A stretch of 64,000 nucleotides of DNA from assembly GCA_036874045.1 (NCBI GenBank), contig CM072335.1, positions 20,653,501-20,717,500 of the forward strand. Direction: 5' to 3'. Shown here in pieces: positions 1 through 10,878 of this stretch. A model generated the notes under the pieces. That model searched no databases and was not told the DNA's origin. It saw nothing but the letters and a program-made list of their open reading frames with translations. This DNA comes from Cymodocea nodosa (taxonomy: Eukaryota > Streptophyta > Magnoliopsida > Alismatales > Cymodoceaceae). Position 1 is the first letter of the stretch, and each line of letters starts with the position of its first letter. A program made the position numbers and the translations under genes.

Positions 1-1167
1 TTTCTATTTTCAACTATAGTTGATTCTAATCCAACAAATGAATTTTCTAAGCAATGATTTAATCTTTTAATTTCTTTCTTAAAATCTCTACACTTCACAT
101 ATAAATTATCTACAGTAGACAGAAGACTATTTATGTCTAAATCATCATGCTAATTTTCTGAACTAGAGGAAGTAGAGCATACCTCTTGTGTTGCAAAACA
201 AACATTGGCTGCAGCTTCATCTTCAGAATCTGATGAACAGCTTGAAGAGCTATTGTCATCCCACGTAGCTTTGAAAGCCATCTTCTTTTTGTCCTTCAAT
301 CTCTTCTTCTTATCTCCTTGATCTTCTTCTGTCTAAAATGGACAGAAGGTCTGTATGTGCCCTTGCTTTTTACATTTGAAACATGTAGGGACAGTTCTTT
401 TAAAAGAGCTAGGCTTATTCCTTTTCTTCATAAACTTTTTGAAGTTCCTTGCCAACAACATGATCTCATCATCATTTGAGCTTGGAGCTTCTTCTGTAGA
501 TGGAAATGTTATTTCCTTTTTTTTTCAGGTTTCTTTTCAATAGCTCTTTCTAGTAATTCATCTGAACTTTGTGGGCCAGAAGATTGCCCAACAGTTCTTC
601 AACTGTGTAGTTGTTGAGATCCTTGGAATCCTGAATAGATGTGGACTTCTGTTTCCACTCAATAGTTAAGCTCCTCAAGATCTTCTGTACATGTTCACGT
701 GAAGAGAATTCCTTTCCCAAGTCTTTCAAACTACTAATGATTTCAGTAAATCTTGAAAACATTTCAGTTATGTTTTCATTGTCTTTCATTTTAAACAGTT
801 CAAGTTTTCTCAACAGGATACTGATTTTTGTATCCTTAACTTGGCTTGTACCTTCGTGAGTAACTTGAAGGATTTTCCAAGCCTCATGAGCAGACTTACA
901 TGTAGATACTTTATTATATTGATCAGTAGTTAGTGAACAATAAATGGCATTCAGCCCTCTAGCATCCAACTGGATGAGTTTCTCATCCTCCTTAGACCAG
1001 TTCATAACATCACTAGTTGGAAGTGTAATTCTAAGAACAACAATCTTCTAGAGTTCAACATCAGAACTCCTAAGGAAGCACTCTATTCTATTCTTCCAAT
1101 AGTTATAATTGAAATCATCGAATAAAGGAGGTCTATGAATGTTTTGTCCCTTAGCAAATTGAGCCAT
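1..1167 (-). pseudogene. Copia gag (element A1), decayed, cut by window edge
   Basis: Minus-strand gag of a Ty1/copia element. The ATG at 1167 opens a protein with the N-terminal signature HRPPLFDDFNYNYWKNR, followed by a UBN2-type gag region at about 1005-550 (motifs DARGLNAIYCSL, CKSAHEAWKIL, ILLRKLELFKM). A CCHC zinc knuckle lies near 390-345 (CFKCKKQGHIQTFC), and then a KATWDD-Ser/Glu-rich linker typical of SIRE-like gag. Gag packages the element RNA into cytoplasmic particles. In-frame stops interrupt it just after VQMNY (about 548), in the DVEL segment (about 1050) and after the zinc knuckle, so it is non-functional. The reading frame runs off the window start, so protease to RNase H are not visible. 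Its LTR and PBS lie immediately upstream (1205-3039). Confidence 0.85.
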
Positions 1168-1204
1168 AAATCCAGATGGTTAAATCTTATAAAGGATTAA
1201 CCAA

Positions 1205-1216
1205 GCTCTGATACCA
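1205..1216 (-). other. Primer binding site, initiator-Met tRNA type (A1)
   Basis: Read on the minus strand this is TGGTATCAGAGC, the standard plant retrotransposon primer site complementary to the 3' end of initiator methionine tRNA. It lies two bases inside the LTR end and 38 bases before the gag ATG, which fixes the orientation and LTR boundary of A1. Confidence 0.9.
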
Positions 1217-1218
1217 AT

Positions 1219-3039
1219 TGTTAAGATCGGTAGGCTCACTAGAGGGGGGGGGTGAATGGTGAAAATGTGTAGTTTTTAAAATTCTTTTGATGTTGAATCA
1301 AATGATTCAACAGAAATGTAATGAGATGAAATTAAATGAATGCAAATTAGAGAGAAAAGAAACACACAGCAAATTTTTAGGTGGTTCACCAACTTAGCTA
1401 GTCCACCACCAAGATTCACTTGGACTTCACTAAGTGTTTCAACACTTACACACTTGCTTTCAGGTCAAAGCAAGAACCAACTACATAGAAGTTCTAACGT
1501 ATAAACTTCAGTAAACCAACCTCTAGAGTTTTTAGGTCAAAACTCAAACCAACACTAAATGTAGCTTTCAGGTTGAAGCCACGAACCAACAGCTTGAATC
1601 TTTCAATCAGAGTTTTGGCACACAGAGCTTTTTCTACAGTAGGTCTTTAGAATATTCTTCATTGTTTGCAGACTTGAGTGGAATTGGAATTGGAGTGTAG
1701 CTCACTGTATGTGGTATATCCGTTATCTCTGTATTTTCCTTTCTTAAACTCCTCATATTTATACCAAAGGTATAACGATCATATTTCTGTCAACAGATGT
1801 ATTCTGCTGTACTTGATTAGACACTAGTCAAATACGGTAAGTTACCGTTTAGAAAGTTATTTCAAGATATCTTACCGATTTTCCTAACCTTTCGGATAGT
1901 TAGCTGTGTAACTCTCCGAAGAAAATCTGTAACTCACCGAAAGATCACTTAAACCTTTTTGTTAGGTAGGATTCTAGAATATTTACTACGAGCTGTCATT
2001 CAGTCAGATACTTATAACTGTAACTCACCGAACAATTATATAACTATCAGATAGTTGGCTACAGTAACCCTCTGTTAACTTTCTGATTGCTTCAATTCAG
2101 CTCGTGCATAAAAGGCTGACTTAAGTTTCAGATGGTTATCTCTGTAACTCACTGAAACGCTTCAAGATTTCGGATAGTTATCTTTCTAACTCTCCGAAAA
2201 CTTATTTTAGCTTCTCTCTAGAATTCTGCACGTGGGAAATTCAATGACTTAAGTTTCGAATGGTTATCCCTGTAACTCATCGAAACGCTTCAGGATTTTG
2301 GATAGTTATCTTTCTAACTCTCCGAAAACTTATTTGAGCTTCTTTCTGGAATTCTACACGTAGGAAATTCAATGACTTAAGTTTCAGATAGTTAAACTAT
2401 AACCTACCGAAACTCTCTTTGAAATTTAGAATAGTTATTTAACTCTCCGATTTTCCCTTTTAAGCTTTCAATTACTGTCTTTTCCATTTTGCACGTGCGT
2501 AATAAAATGACTTAAGTTCCGGAAAGTTATACTTGTAACTTACCGAAAAACTCGAATAGTTATCTAACTCTCTAAAAAGAAAACTCGAATAGTTATCTAA
2601 CTCTCCAACAAGTCTTTTAAGCTTCCATTCTGTATTTCTACACGTGATTTATTGAATGACTTAAGTTTCAGATAGTTAGCTTTTCTAACTTTCCGATTAT
2701 CCTTTTTCTTTCGGATAGTTAACTCATTAACTCTCCGATCATTCAACCAACTTAACTGTACGATTATTTAACTCTCCAAAGGCTTTGAAAAATTCGAATA
2801 GTTATCCTTCTAATTGTCCGATAGTCTTGCAGTTGTTTTACTCTTCGGATACTTGGACCTGTAATTGTCCGATTTTCCTGTAGCTTTAAGGCAATATCTT
2901 CTAGAACTTCCTCCATCTATTCGTCTGTTTGGAATTTGTTCTATTTGCCTTCTGATCGAATGCTGCTCTGACTTAACTGTGAAATACAATATGTTTCCTC
3001 ACATAGGTTTTGCATTATCAAAATACTCGGGTTCTAACA
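1219..3039 (-). repeat. LTR of family A (5' LTR of A1)
   Basis: Long terminal repeat of about 1.82 kb. It is bounded by TG at 1219 and CA at 3039 on the plus strand and abuts the PBS. A second copy at 35987-37576 aligns along its whole length and diverges at both of the same borders, which confirms the ends. The U5 end carries the run of G/C next to TGAATGG that recurs in other LTRs here. Its body is an array of imperfect palindromes of the TTCGGATAGTTA / TAACTCTCCGAA type (for example 1891-1920 and 2168-2199), interspersed with CACGTG and ACTTAAGT motifs. The other LTR of A1 lies outside the window. Confidence 0.85.
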
Positions 3040-3169
3040 CGTGTAATACTTTATTAGAAAAAGTATACATTGAGTAGATGTCCTTTATCTCATTTTCTAT
3101 CTTCTGAAGTTCCATCTCTCTTTTCTGTACTTTGGTCATTCTACCATGTCCTCGTCCACATCCTGACAT
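3040..3169 (-). pseudogene. Start of post-pol extra ORF of Copia A2, split by A1
   Basis: On the minus strand an ATG at 3169 opens a short basic Gly/Arg-rich start (MSGCGRGHGRMTKVQKREM) followed by a charged helix. It then runs into the LTR of A1 at 3039. Similar openings (MxxxYKGRGRGKGK-like) occur at 12413 and 63951, each about 1.5 kb after the end of a SIRE-like pol. Here the pol end is at 5303, about 2.1 kb upstream on the same strand. I therefore read this as the 5' end of an env-position ORF of element A2, disrupted by insertion of A1. The rest should lie beyond the window start. Confidence 0.5.
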
Positions 3170-5302
3170 TGTCGATTAATCTTCACCGTTCACTATAGAA
3201 CTTAGTGGAAGTAAAGATTGTGAAACTAGGGTTTTACCAAGGTAAAAATACAAAAGGTTGTTAGTAAAACTTTTATAACTCTTCGAGTTTATAAACGGAT
3301 TCAATCATTAAAATCATAAATATAAGATCTGTTACTAATAAATAACTCGAATGTTTACAATAACTATACGAGTGTTACAACTAATAAAAAGTAGAATACT
3401 TAGCATAACTATTCGTTGAAAGAAAATAACTACGAGCTAATGGAAAATTGAGAAAACTCGAAGATTTATGATAACTATTCGAGTTTTGTGAGAAATAAAG
3501 CACATAACTATACGACAAACTAGAATAGTTATTGTCAGATTTTAAGTCTTTTAAAAAAATAGTAATATTAAGTTAACTATTTGAGTTTCTCGGATGGATA
3601 TGCGAAAAAGTCGAAGACTTAAGAATAACTGTTCGACTTTCAACATGAGACATACTAAAACAATGAAATTCAACACGTGCATAATTCTAACTTAAGGAGT
3701 TCAAATATTTTCATATACTTACAAACCTTACTATCTGATACTCAGATGCATTTCGAAGAGTTACTAGATAACTTACCGAACGTTCACTTAAGGTATGCAT
3801 TAAGCTTCAACATGTGTACTTCAAGAAATAATAAATTATTCTTTTAATCCTTTAAAACATAACTGTCTGGTATATACAATATAACTTTCCGAAATAACAG
3901 AAAATTCAGAGACTTAAGAATTAAAAAGCCTGTAATTCATCGACAGTTCAAAAGTGTACTTAATTAATGTTAATTTCCTGAGATTATGTAGATTCTTCCA
4001 TTAAAGCATATAATAGTGCAATTTGAATATAATGGTTGAATTCTCATATGATAAATTGCTCCCCCTACATAAATGTAGTCTAGAGAATATATGGCGTACT
4101 TAATATTAGGTTGTCAAGCCCTAATAGATTTATCATTAAAGTCTAAGATTAGCTGACTTAAGTTGGTTGCTAAGCTTTAAATAGATTTGTCATTTAAGTT
4201 CAAAATCTGGCATACTTAAACTGGGTTGCGAAGCCCTAAATAGATTTGTCAGTAAAGTTCAAAATCTAACTTACTTAAACAAGGTTGCGAAGCCCTAAAT
4301 AGATTTGTCAGTAAAGTTCAAAATCTAGCTTACTTAAACTAGGTTGCCAAGCCCTAAATAGATTTGAGTCTCTCCTTTTTTCTTTTGTTTTAATTTAAAG
4401 ACAAAAATAAGTAGTAGATTTAACAATTTAGACTTTCTGGCTTTTATCTTATTTAGTTTACAAAAGAAAATTCATAAAGATATACCTTCAAGTAACTTAA
4501 GAGAATTCAATAATGAGTACACGAACTTAAGAAGATAAATACATTACATTATGTGTTAAGGATAGATAGTAACGAAGAAAAATAACAAAGATTATATACA
4601 TAGATTATGGCAAAATTGTTATAACACTTGTAAAAGAAATTAAGCTTGAGTGCATTGCCTCTTTATATATATATATATATATTTTTTATGTATTACCTCC
4701 CACAATATTATCTTTTTACGTGATCACAATCCCTTACATAAGGGAAAGATAACCAGTTACTTAGTGATAAGTGAGAACAGGTATCCTTTTTTTTTTATAA
4801 TTTAAATAGAATCTAAATTACTTGTAAAATGAGTTTTTAGTCAGCACATCCCAAATCAGTTGGTTCAAGTGACTAGGGTTTAAGATCCCCCAACGGACTT
4901 AATTACTCAAGTAATTGCAGATAATAAAAAAATAAAACAAGACAGTAAATTGAATAAGAGGCAACCGCAAGACTTAATTTTTCTAACAGTATGTTAATAA
5001 CTTTCCTTTAATAAACAATACATACTTTCTATGTATTTTCCAGTTAAAATCTCTATAATGGCATATACATAAGTAACAAAAATACAGTTGGCACTCATAT
5101 TGAATCAAATTAACTTTCCTTAAGTAACTTTTTCTTAAATAAATTGACTTCAATAAAAATCAAAATTTCATAAATTCTTAACTACTAGTAAATAGTAATT
5201 CAAAAATAGATATTTTGTTAGTTTATTTTTTTAATAATAAAGAAATTAAATTCTAAAACTACCTTATAACAAATCAAAATGTTATGCAATGAACAAGACA
5301 AT
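3170..5302 (-). other. Post-pol region of Copia A2, with U3-like segment
   Basis: Non-coding stretch between the A2 RNase H stop and the extra ORF. On the minus strand it contains, in order, an AT-rich spacer with a TA microsatellite at 4663-4680, a 59-bp tandem repeat (4090-4370), and a purine tract near 4070-4055 (TAGGGGGAGCAA). Directly after the tract, 4050-3665 matches the U3 end of the Gypsy-F LTR at about 54740-54350 by eye (for example the shared run AAAGCATATAATAGTGCAA). The remainder to 3170 is filled with TCGAATAGTTAT-type motifs, and AAACCCTAG lies about 100 bp before the ORF. No other coding sequence is seen. Confidence 0.55.
4090..4370. repeat. Tandem repeat, about 59 bp x 4.7
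   Basis: Five diverged copies of a unit containing GGTTGCGAAGCCCTAAATAG and GTCAGTAAAGTTCAAAATCT. The GGTTG landmark falls near 4109, 4164, 4223, 4282 and 4341, giving a period of about 59 bp. The last three copies are nearly identical. It lies within the post-pol spacer of A2, just upstream (in element orientation) of its purine tract. Confidence 0.8.
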
Positions 5303-6750
5303 TTAAACATCAGATAACCTACAGATACCAAGTTCTAATCGTAATTTTGAAAATGTATTCTCATCTAAGGGTTTTGTAAATAGATCTACTAGTTGTTCTA
5401 TGGTAGGAACAAAATTTAATATTATTTTTCCTTTTATAACATTATCCCTTAGAAAATAGTGTCGAACTTCTATATGTTTAGCTCGTGAATGTATGACAGG
5501 ATTTTTAGACAAACTTATTACAGAACTACTATCACAGAAAATCTTAGTTGGTTCATAGGCTAAATTAAAATCTTTTAAAGTTTGTTTGATCCACAAGATT
5601 TGAGTACATCAAAGTGCAGTAGCTATATATTCAACTTCAGTTGTAGATAATGCTACACAATTTTACTTTTTGCTATACCATGACACTAAAGAATTTCCTA
5701 ATAATTGACATGTGCCACTCGTGCTTTTTCTTTCAAACTTACATCCTGCGAAATCAACATCACTATAACCTATTAAATTTAAAGAACTATGTTTAAAGTA
5801 AAACAATCTGAAATTGATGGTTCCTAATAGATATTTAAAAATTCGTTTAACAACAAGTAGGTGTGATTCTTTAGGATTAGATTGATATCTAGCACAAGTA
5901 CACATAGTAAACATAATATCTGGTCGGCTAGTTGTTAAATAAAGTAATGAACCAATCATACTTCTATATTGTTTAATATCTACAAATTTTCTAGAGTCAT
6001 CTTTATCCAACTTAGTGATAGTACTCATTGGTATATTCTTTGTTTTAGCGTTGTCTAAACCAAACCTCTTTAATAAATCTCGAGTATATTTTTCTTATGA
6101 AATAAAAGTACCCTAATTTAACTACTTAATTTGTAAGCCTAGGAAAAATGATAGTTCTCCCATCATACTCATTTCAAATTGATTAGTCATGTTTTTCGAA
6201 AAAGACTCAACTAAATTATCATTTGTTGCTCCAAATATGATGTCATTTACATAGATTTGAACTACCAATATATCTTTTTCGACCTTCTTGATAAAAAGAG
6301 TGTGATCTACCTTTCCCATAGAGTACCCTTTTTCCATAAGAAATTTAGATAATCTCTCATACCAAGATATAGGGGCTTGTTTAAGGCTATATAGTGCCTT
6401 TTTAAGCTTGTAAACATACTCGGGATGTTTTGAATCTTCAAAACCTAAAGGTTGTTTTACATAAACTTCTTCTTTTATATATCCATTTAAAAAAGCAGTC
6501 TTAACATCCATTTGATATAATTTGAAATCCATGTAATAAGCATATGCTAACAAAATTCGTATTGATTCTAGTCTAGCAATAGGAGCAAATGTTTCATCAT
6601 AGTCAATTCCTTCCTCTTGCTTGTAACCTTGAGCAACTAACCTAGCTTTATTTTTAACTATATGTCCATCCTGATCTACTTTGTTTCTAAATACCCACCT
6701 TGTTCCTATTATGGAATGATTTTCAGGTGATGGAACAATATCCCATACCT
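5303..6750 (-). pseudogene. Copia reverse transcriptase-RNase H (element A2), SIRE-like
   Basis: C-terminal half of a Copia polyprotein on the minus strand. From 6750 down: [11 protein letters not shown] and the TRWVFRNK block, the RT core ([42 protein letters not shown]), the catalytic motif as YVNDIIFGA instead of [22 protein letters not shown], then RNase H (YSDVDFAG, STSGTCQLLG, HSRAKHIEVRHYF) ending in LGICRLSDV and a stop at 5303. These motifs are those of the SIRE/Maximus lineage. Several frameshifts and stops, and the D-to-N change in the RT active site, make it dead. Everything upstream of the RT is missing: at about 6750 it meets element B in the opposite orientation. Confidence 0.9.
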
Positions 6751-7864
6751 CAAGAAAGCATCAACAGCAAAGGAACAAAATCTTCACATTTCAAGGAAAT
6801 TTTTACTAGGAAATTCAAGAAAGCATGGAAAGCTAGGAAACAGCAAAAGGAACAAAAATGATAAACCCTCAACATCAAAATCACTGAATGACAATAATTC
6901 TTCATCCAGAAAGTATGTATGTTACAACTGTAAGAAACCTGGACATCTTTCTCCAGATTGTCCTATGAGGAAAAATGAAAAGCAAAGTAGGACAAATCAG
7001 AAGAATATGGCTCAGAAAACTCAGAAAAAGTTTTACAAGAAAAAGGCTTTGAAGGTCACATGGGATGACACATCTAAAGAGTCTGAATCTGAGGAATCAG
7101 CATCAAAATCTTCACATTCAGAAGGAGAACAAGAGTTAGAAGACATTGCTCATGTGTGCTTCATGGTAGATGAGTCTAAGGTAATATCTGATCCTGAAAG
7201 TCATTCAGATTTCAACTTTGATGAATTATTATGTGCTTATCATGCATTATTACAAAAACTTAAAGTATGTAAACTAGAAAATAAGAATATTATAAAATCT
7301 TCATCCACTATGGAAGAAGAAAATTGTTTCATGTCTACTACTTTAGAAAAGTTTAAATGTGATAATGAAAATCATGCTAGAGATTTGCAAAAATTTAGAT
7401 TTAACAGATGTATCTTGCATGAACAAATACAGAATATAAATGCTGAAAAATTAAAGATAAAATCAGAAAATGAAATATTGAGAAACAATATAAATGAACT
7501 TGAATTAAAGATAGATAAATTAAAACTAAGAGAACAAGATTTAAATTCTACCATTGAGAAATGGAATTTAAGTCAAACTAAGTTAGACAAACTAACTAGT
7601 ACCCCTACGATGTCTTATAAATTTGGCTTAGGATTTGATTATCTTGAATATCCTGAATCTCAAGCCAATAAAGGATTTATTAGTTGTAGTTCAAGTAAAT
7701 CTAAGACTAAAATTCCTTTTATTATGAAACAATGTAATAAATATGTAGAAGTAGGTACTTCAAGGGATGAATCATGCAGTAATAATATAAATCAATGTGA
7801 AATACTCAAAGGACTTTATGATTTGGGCAGAAAAGTTTACTACAAAATTTTACAAATACCATGA
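6751..7864 (+). pseudogene. Copia gag C-terminal part (element B)
   Basis: Plus-strand gag of SIRE-like element B, beginning abruptly at the junction with A2, so LTR, PBS and the gag N-terminus are absent. It shows a basic stretch, a CCHC zinc knuckle at about 6919-6960 (CYNCKKPGHLSPDC), and the KVTWDD acidic/Ser linker. An open frame from 6965 to 7864 continues with a long charged coiled-coil-like region (about residues 80-210, Lys/Glu/Leu/Asn rich). The last part reaches the protease region, but I do not find the usual Asp-Ser-Gly active-site block before KGSVTFGNK. That block seems to have been deleted or mutated beyond recognition. Confidence 0.8.
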
Positions 7865-9061
7865 AAGGAAGTGTAACATTTGGAAACAAAAGCAAAGATA
7901 AAATCATAGGTATGGGCAATGTTCAAATAACTCTAACTTGTGTTATTTAGAATGTACTATATGTAGAAAACCTAGGATTTAATTTGCTGAGTGTCATAAA
8001 ACTAACTCAAAATGGATATTATGTAGTGTTTGAAGATAATGTATGCAAAATAATTGATAAAAATACAGATGAAATTAAGTTTATTGCTAAAAGAAAAGGT
8101 TTTGTATGTATTTTATCTTTACCTTCTGGTGCAGTTGATTTAAATACATGTTTGCTAGCTGAAACTAGTGATGCATATCTGTGGCATAGAAGGATTGGGC
8201 AGATAAATATGAAACTGTTACATAATCTATCAAAAAAAACATTTAGTGAGAGGTTTACCAAAGATTAAATACTCAAAGGACTTTATATGTGATGCATGTG
8301 AGTTAGGTAAACTTCATAAAAACTCTTTTAAATCCAAAACTGATATTTCAAGCAAGAGAGTCTTAGAACTTATACATATGGATCTATTTGGACCAACAAG
8401 AATTATGAGTCTTGGTGGTAAACGGTATGTATTTGTTTTAGTAGATGACTTCTCTAGATACACTTGGGTATAATTTCTAGCATCTAAGACAGAAGTTTTT
8501 GAAATGTTTAAAATGTTTTGCAATTTTGTTCAAAATGAACAGAGTGTCTCTATTCAAAAACTTAGGAGTGATCATGGAACTGAATTTGATAATGATGTAA
8601 TGGATAATTATTGTAATGAGCATGGCATTGATCATAGATTTTCTTTTCCAAGAGCACCATGTCAAAATGGTGTTGTTGAGAGAAAGAATAGATCACTTCA
8701 AGAAATGGCCAGAACTATGTTGAATGAACATAAGTTACCTCAAAATCTTTGGGCTGAAGTAGTAAATACAGCTTGTTATGTTATTAACAGAAGTCATTTA
8801 AGACCTCATGTTAATAAAACTCCTTTTGAAATTATGTTTAATAGGGTTCCAAAAATTTCCTATATAAAACCATTTGGATGCAAGTGTTTTATTCTTAATA
8901 CTAAAGATAAAAGGGATAAATTTCAAGCCAAATCGGATGAAGGAATTTTTGTAGGTTACTCTACTAGAAGTAAAGCCTATAGAGTATATAACAAGACTTC
9001 TAGGACTATTGAAGAAACCCTCCATGTAAGCTTCAATGAAAATTCCTTTAGAGAATCTTAA
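7865..9061 (+). pseudogene. Copia protease tail and integrase (element B)
   Basis: Continuation of the B polyprotein. The end of the protease region (KGSVTFGNKSKDKIIGMGNV) leads to the GAG-pre-integrase zinc-binding block, with YLWHRRIGQINMKLLHNL and, after a frameshift near 8250, CDACELGK. The integrase core follows, with the three acidic residues visible in HMDLFGPTRI, RSDHGTEF and GVVERKNRSLQEMA, and ends at HVSFNENSFRES. Stops at the YTWV* position (about 8472) and elsewhere break it. Integrase inserts element cDNA into the genome; this copy cannot encode it intact, although all DDE residues survive. Confidence 0.88.
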
Positions 9062-10878
9062 TCTAAAGCTGATAATGATGATTTGATCAATCTTCCAAAA
9101 GAGTTAGGATCAATAGAGAGATTGATGATTTATCTGAGAAAATCAAAAATATGAACTTAAATAATCAAACTAATTATGAAAGTGATGTACCTTCAGATGT
9201 TGATGAGAATATTAAGGAAAATCAGAGAAATTGGCATTATTCTTCATCACATCCCATTACTCAAGTCATTAGTAATATTAATGAGGGAGTTAAAACTAGA
9301 GCTTCAATAAAATTAAATAGTATGTGTATGTTTGTTTCTATGGTGGAACCAAGGAATATACAAGAAGCATTATCTGATGAAAATTGGATAGTGGCAATGT
9401 AAGAAGAACTAAATCAATTCATCAGAAATGATGTATGGGAATTAGTCTCTCCACTAGAAAATCAGTCCATAATAGGGACAAAGTGAATCTTTAGAAACAA
9501 AACTAACGAAACTGGTCAAGTTATAAGGAATAAAGCTAGATTAGTTGCACAAGGGTATACACAGGAAGAAGGATTAGATTATGATGAAACATTTGCTCCT
9601 GTGGCTAGGTTAGAAAGTATTAGAATATTATTGGCCTATGCTTGTTATATGGATTTTAAATTATATCAAATAGATGTAAAGAGTGCATTTTTAAATGGTT
9701 TAATTAATGAAGAAGTCTATGTAAAACAACCACTTGGATTTGAAGATATTAAAAATCCTGACTTTGTGTATAAATTGAAGAAAGCCTTATAAGGTTTGAA
9801 GCAAGCACCTAGATCATGGTATGAAAGATTGTCTACTTTTTTAATAGAAAAAGGCTATATCATGGGAAAAGTGGATCATACTCTATTTATTAAGAGAGAT
9901 GGTAAAGATCAGATTGTTGTTCAAATATACGTGGATGATATAATCTTTGGAGCAACCTCTGATAAGTTGATAAAAATATTCTCTAAAGAGATGACTAATC
10001 AATTTGAAATGAGTATGATAGGAGAACTTTCATATTTTCTAGGACTTCAAATTCAACAAATGGATAAAGGTATATTTTTAAATCAGGAAAAATATGCAGA
10101 TGAAATGCTTAAGAAATTTAATTTTAATGATACAATGATTCGAGGAACTCCTATGAGTACTTCTTTAAAGTTAGATATTGATGACATAGGAAAATCTATA
10201 GATCAAAGAAAATACAGAAGTATGATTGGTTCTTTACTTTATTTGACTGCTAGTAGACCTGATATTATGTTTGCTGTGTGTATTTGTGCTAGATTTCAAT
10301 CTAATCCTAAAGAATCACACTTAATTGCAGTTAAAAGAATATTTAGAAATATACAAGGAACTAAAAATTTAAGACTGTATTATTCTAAGGATAGTTCAAT
10401 AGATCTTATAGGATATACTGATGTTGATTATGCAGGATCTAAATCTGATAAAAAGAGTACCAGTGGCACATGTCAATTATTGGGAAATAATTTGGTGTCA
10501 TCGTTTAGTAAAAAGCAAAACTATGTAGCACTTTCTACTACAGAAGCTGAATATGTTGCTGCTGCACTGTGTTACACTCAGATTCTGTAGATAAGGCAAA
10601 CTTTAGAAGATTTTGGATTATCTTATGATACAACTGAGATTTATTGTGAGAGTAGTTCTGCAATAAATCTTTTCAAAAATCCTATATTACATTCAAGAGC
10701 AAAGCATATAGAGGTTAGACATCATTTTCTAAGAGATAATGTAATTAAATGAAAAATTAAATTAGAATTTGTGTCTAGTAAAAATCAATTAGCTGATATA
10801 TTTACAAAACCTCTAGACGAAAATACATTCTGCAACATTAAATTAAATTTAGGTATTTGTAGGCTATGTGATGTGTAA
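9062..10878 (+). pseudogene. Copia reverse transcriptase-RNase H (element B)
   Basis: RT and RNase H of element B. The linker ORF (about 9151-9402) and the RT core are recognisable: [38 protein letters not shown], then a stop at 9790-9792 where the family has LeuTyrGlyLeuLys. GLKQAPRSWYERL, an intact catalytic YVDDIIFGA near 9930-9960, FEMSMIGELSYFLGLQIQ and RNase H (YTDVDYAG, ALSTTEAEYVAAA, HSRAKHIEVRHHFLRDN) follow. The frame ends at LGICRLCDV with TAA at 10876-10878. Several stops replace Trp or Gln (for example TGA at 9484-9486 in the GTKWIFRNK block). About 75-80% similar by eye to A2 and still closer to C. Confidence 0.92.

Noticed and set aside
4663..4682. Promoter from the TATATATA run
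   Set aside because: A simple TA microsatellite in a post-pol spacer with no gene at a sensible distance on either strand.
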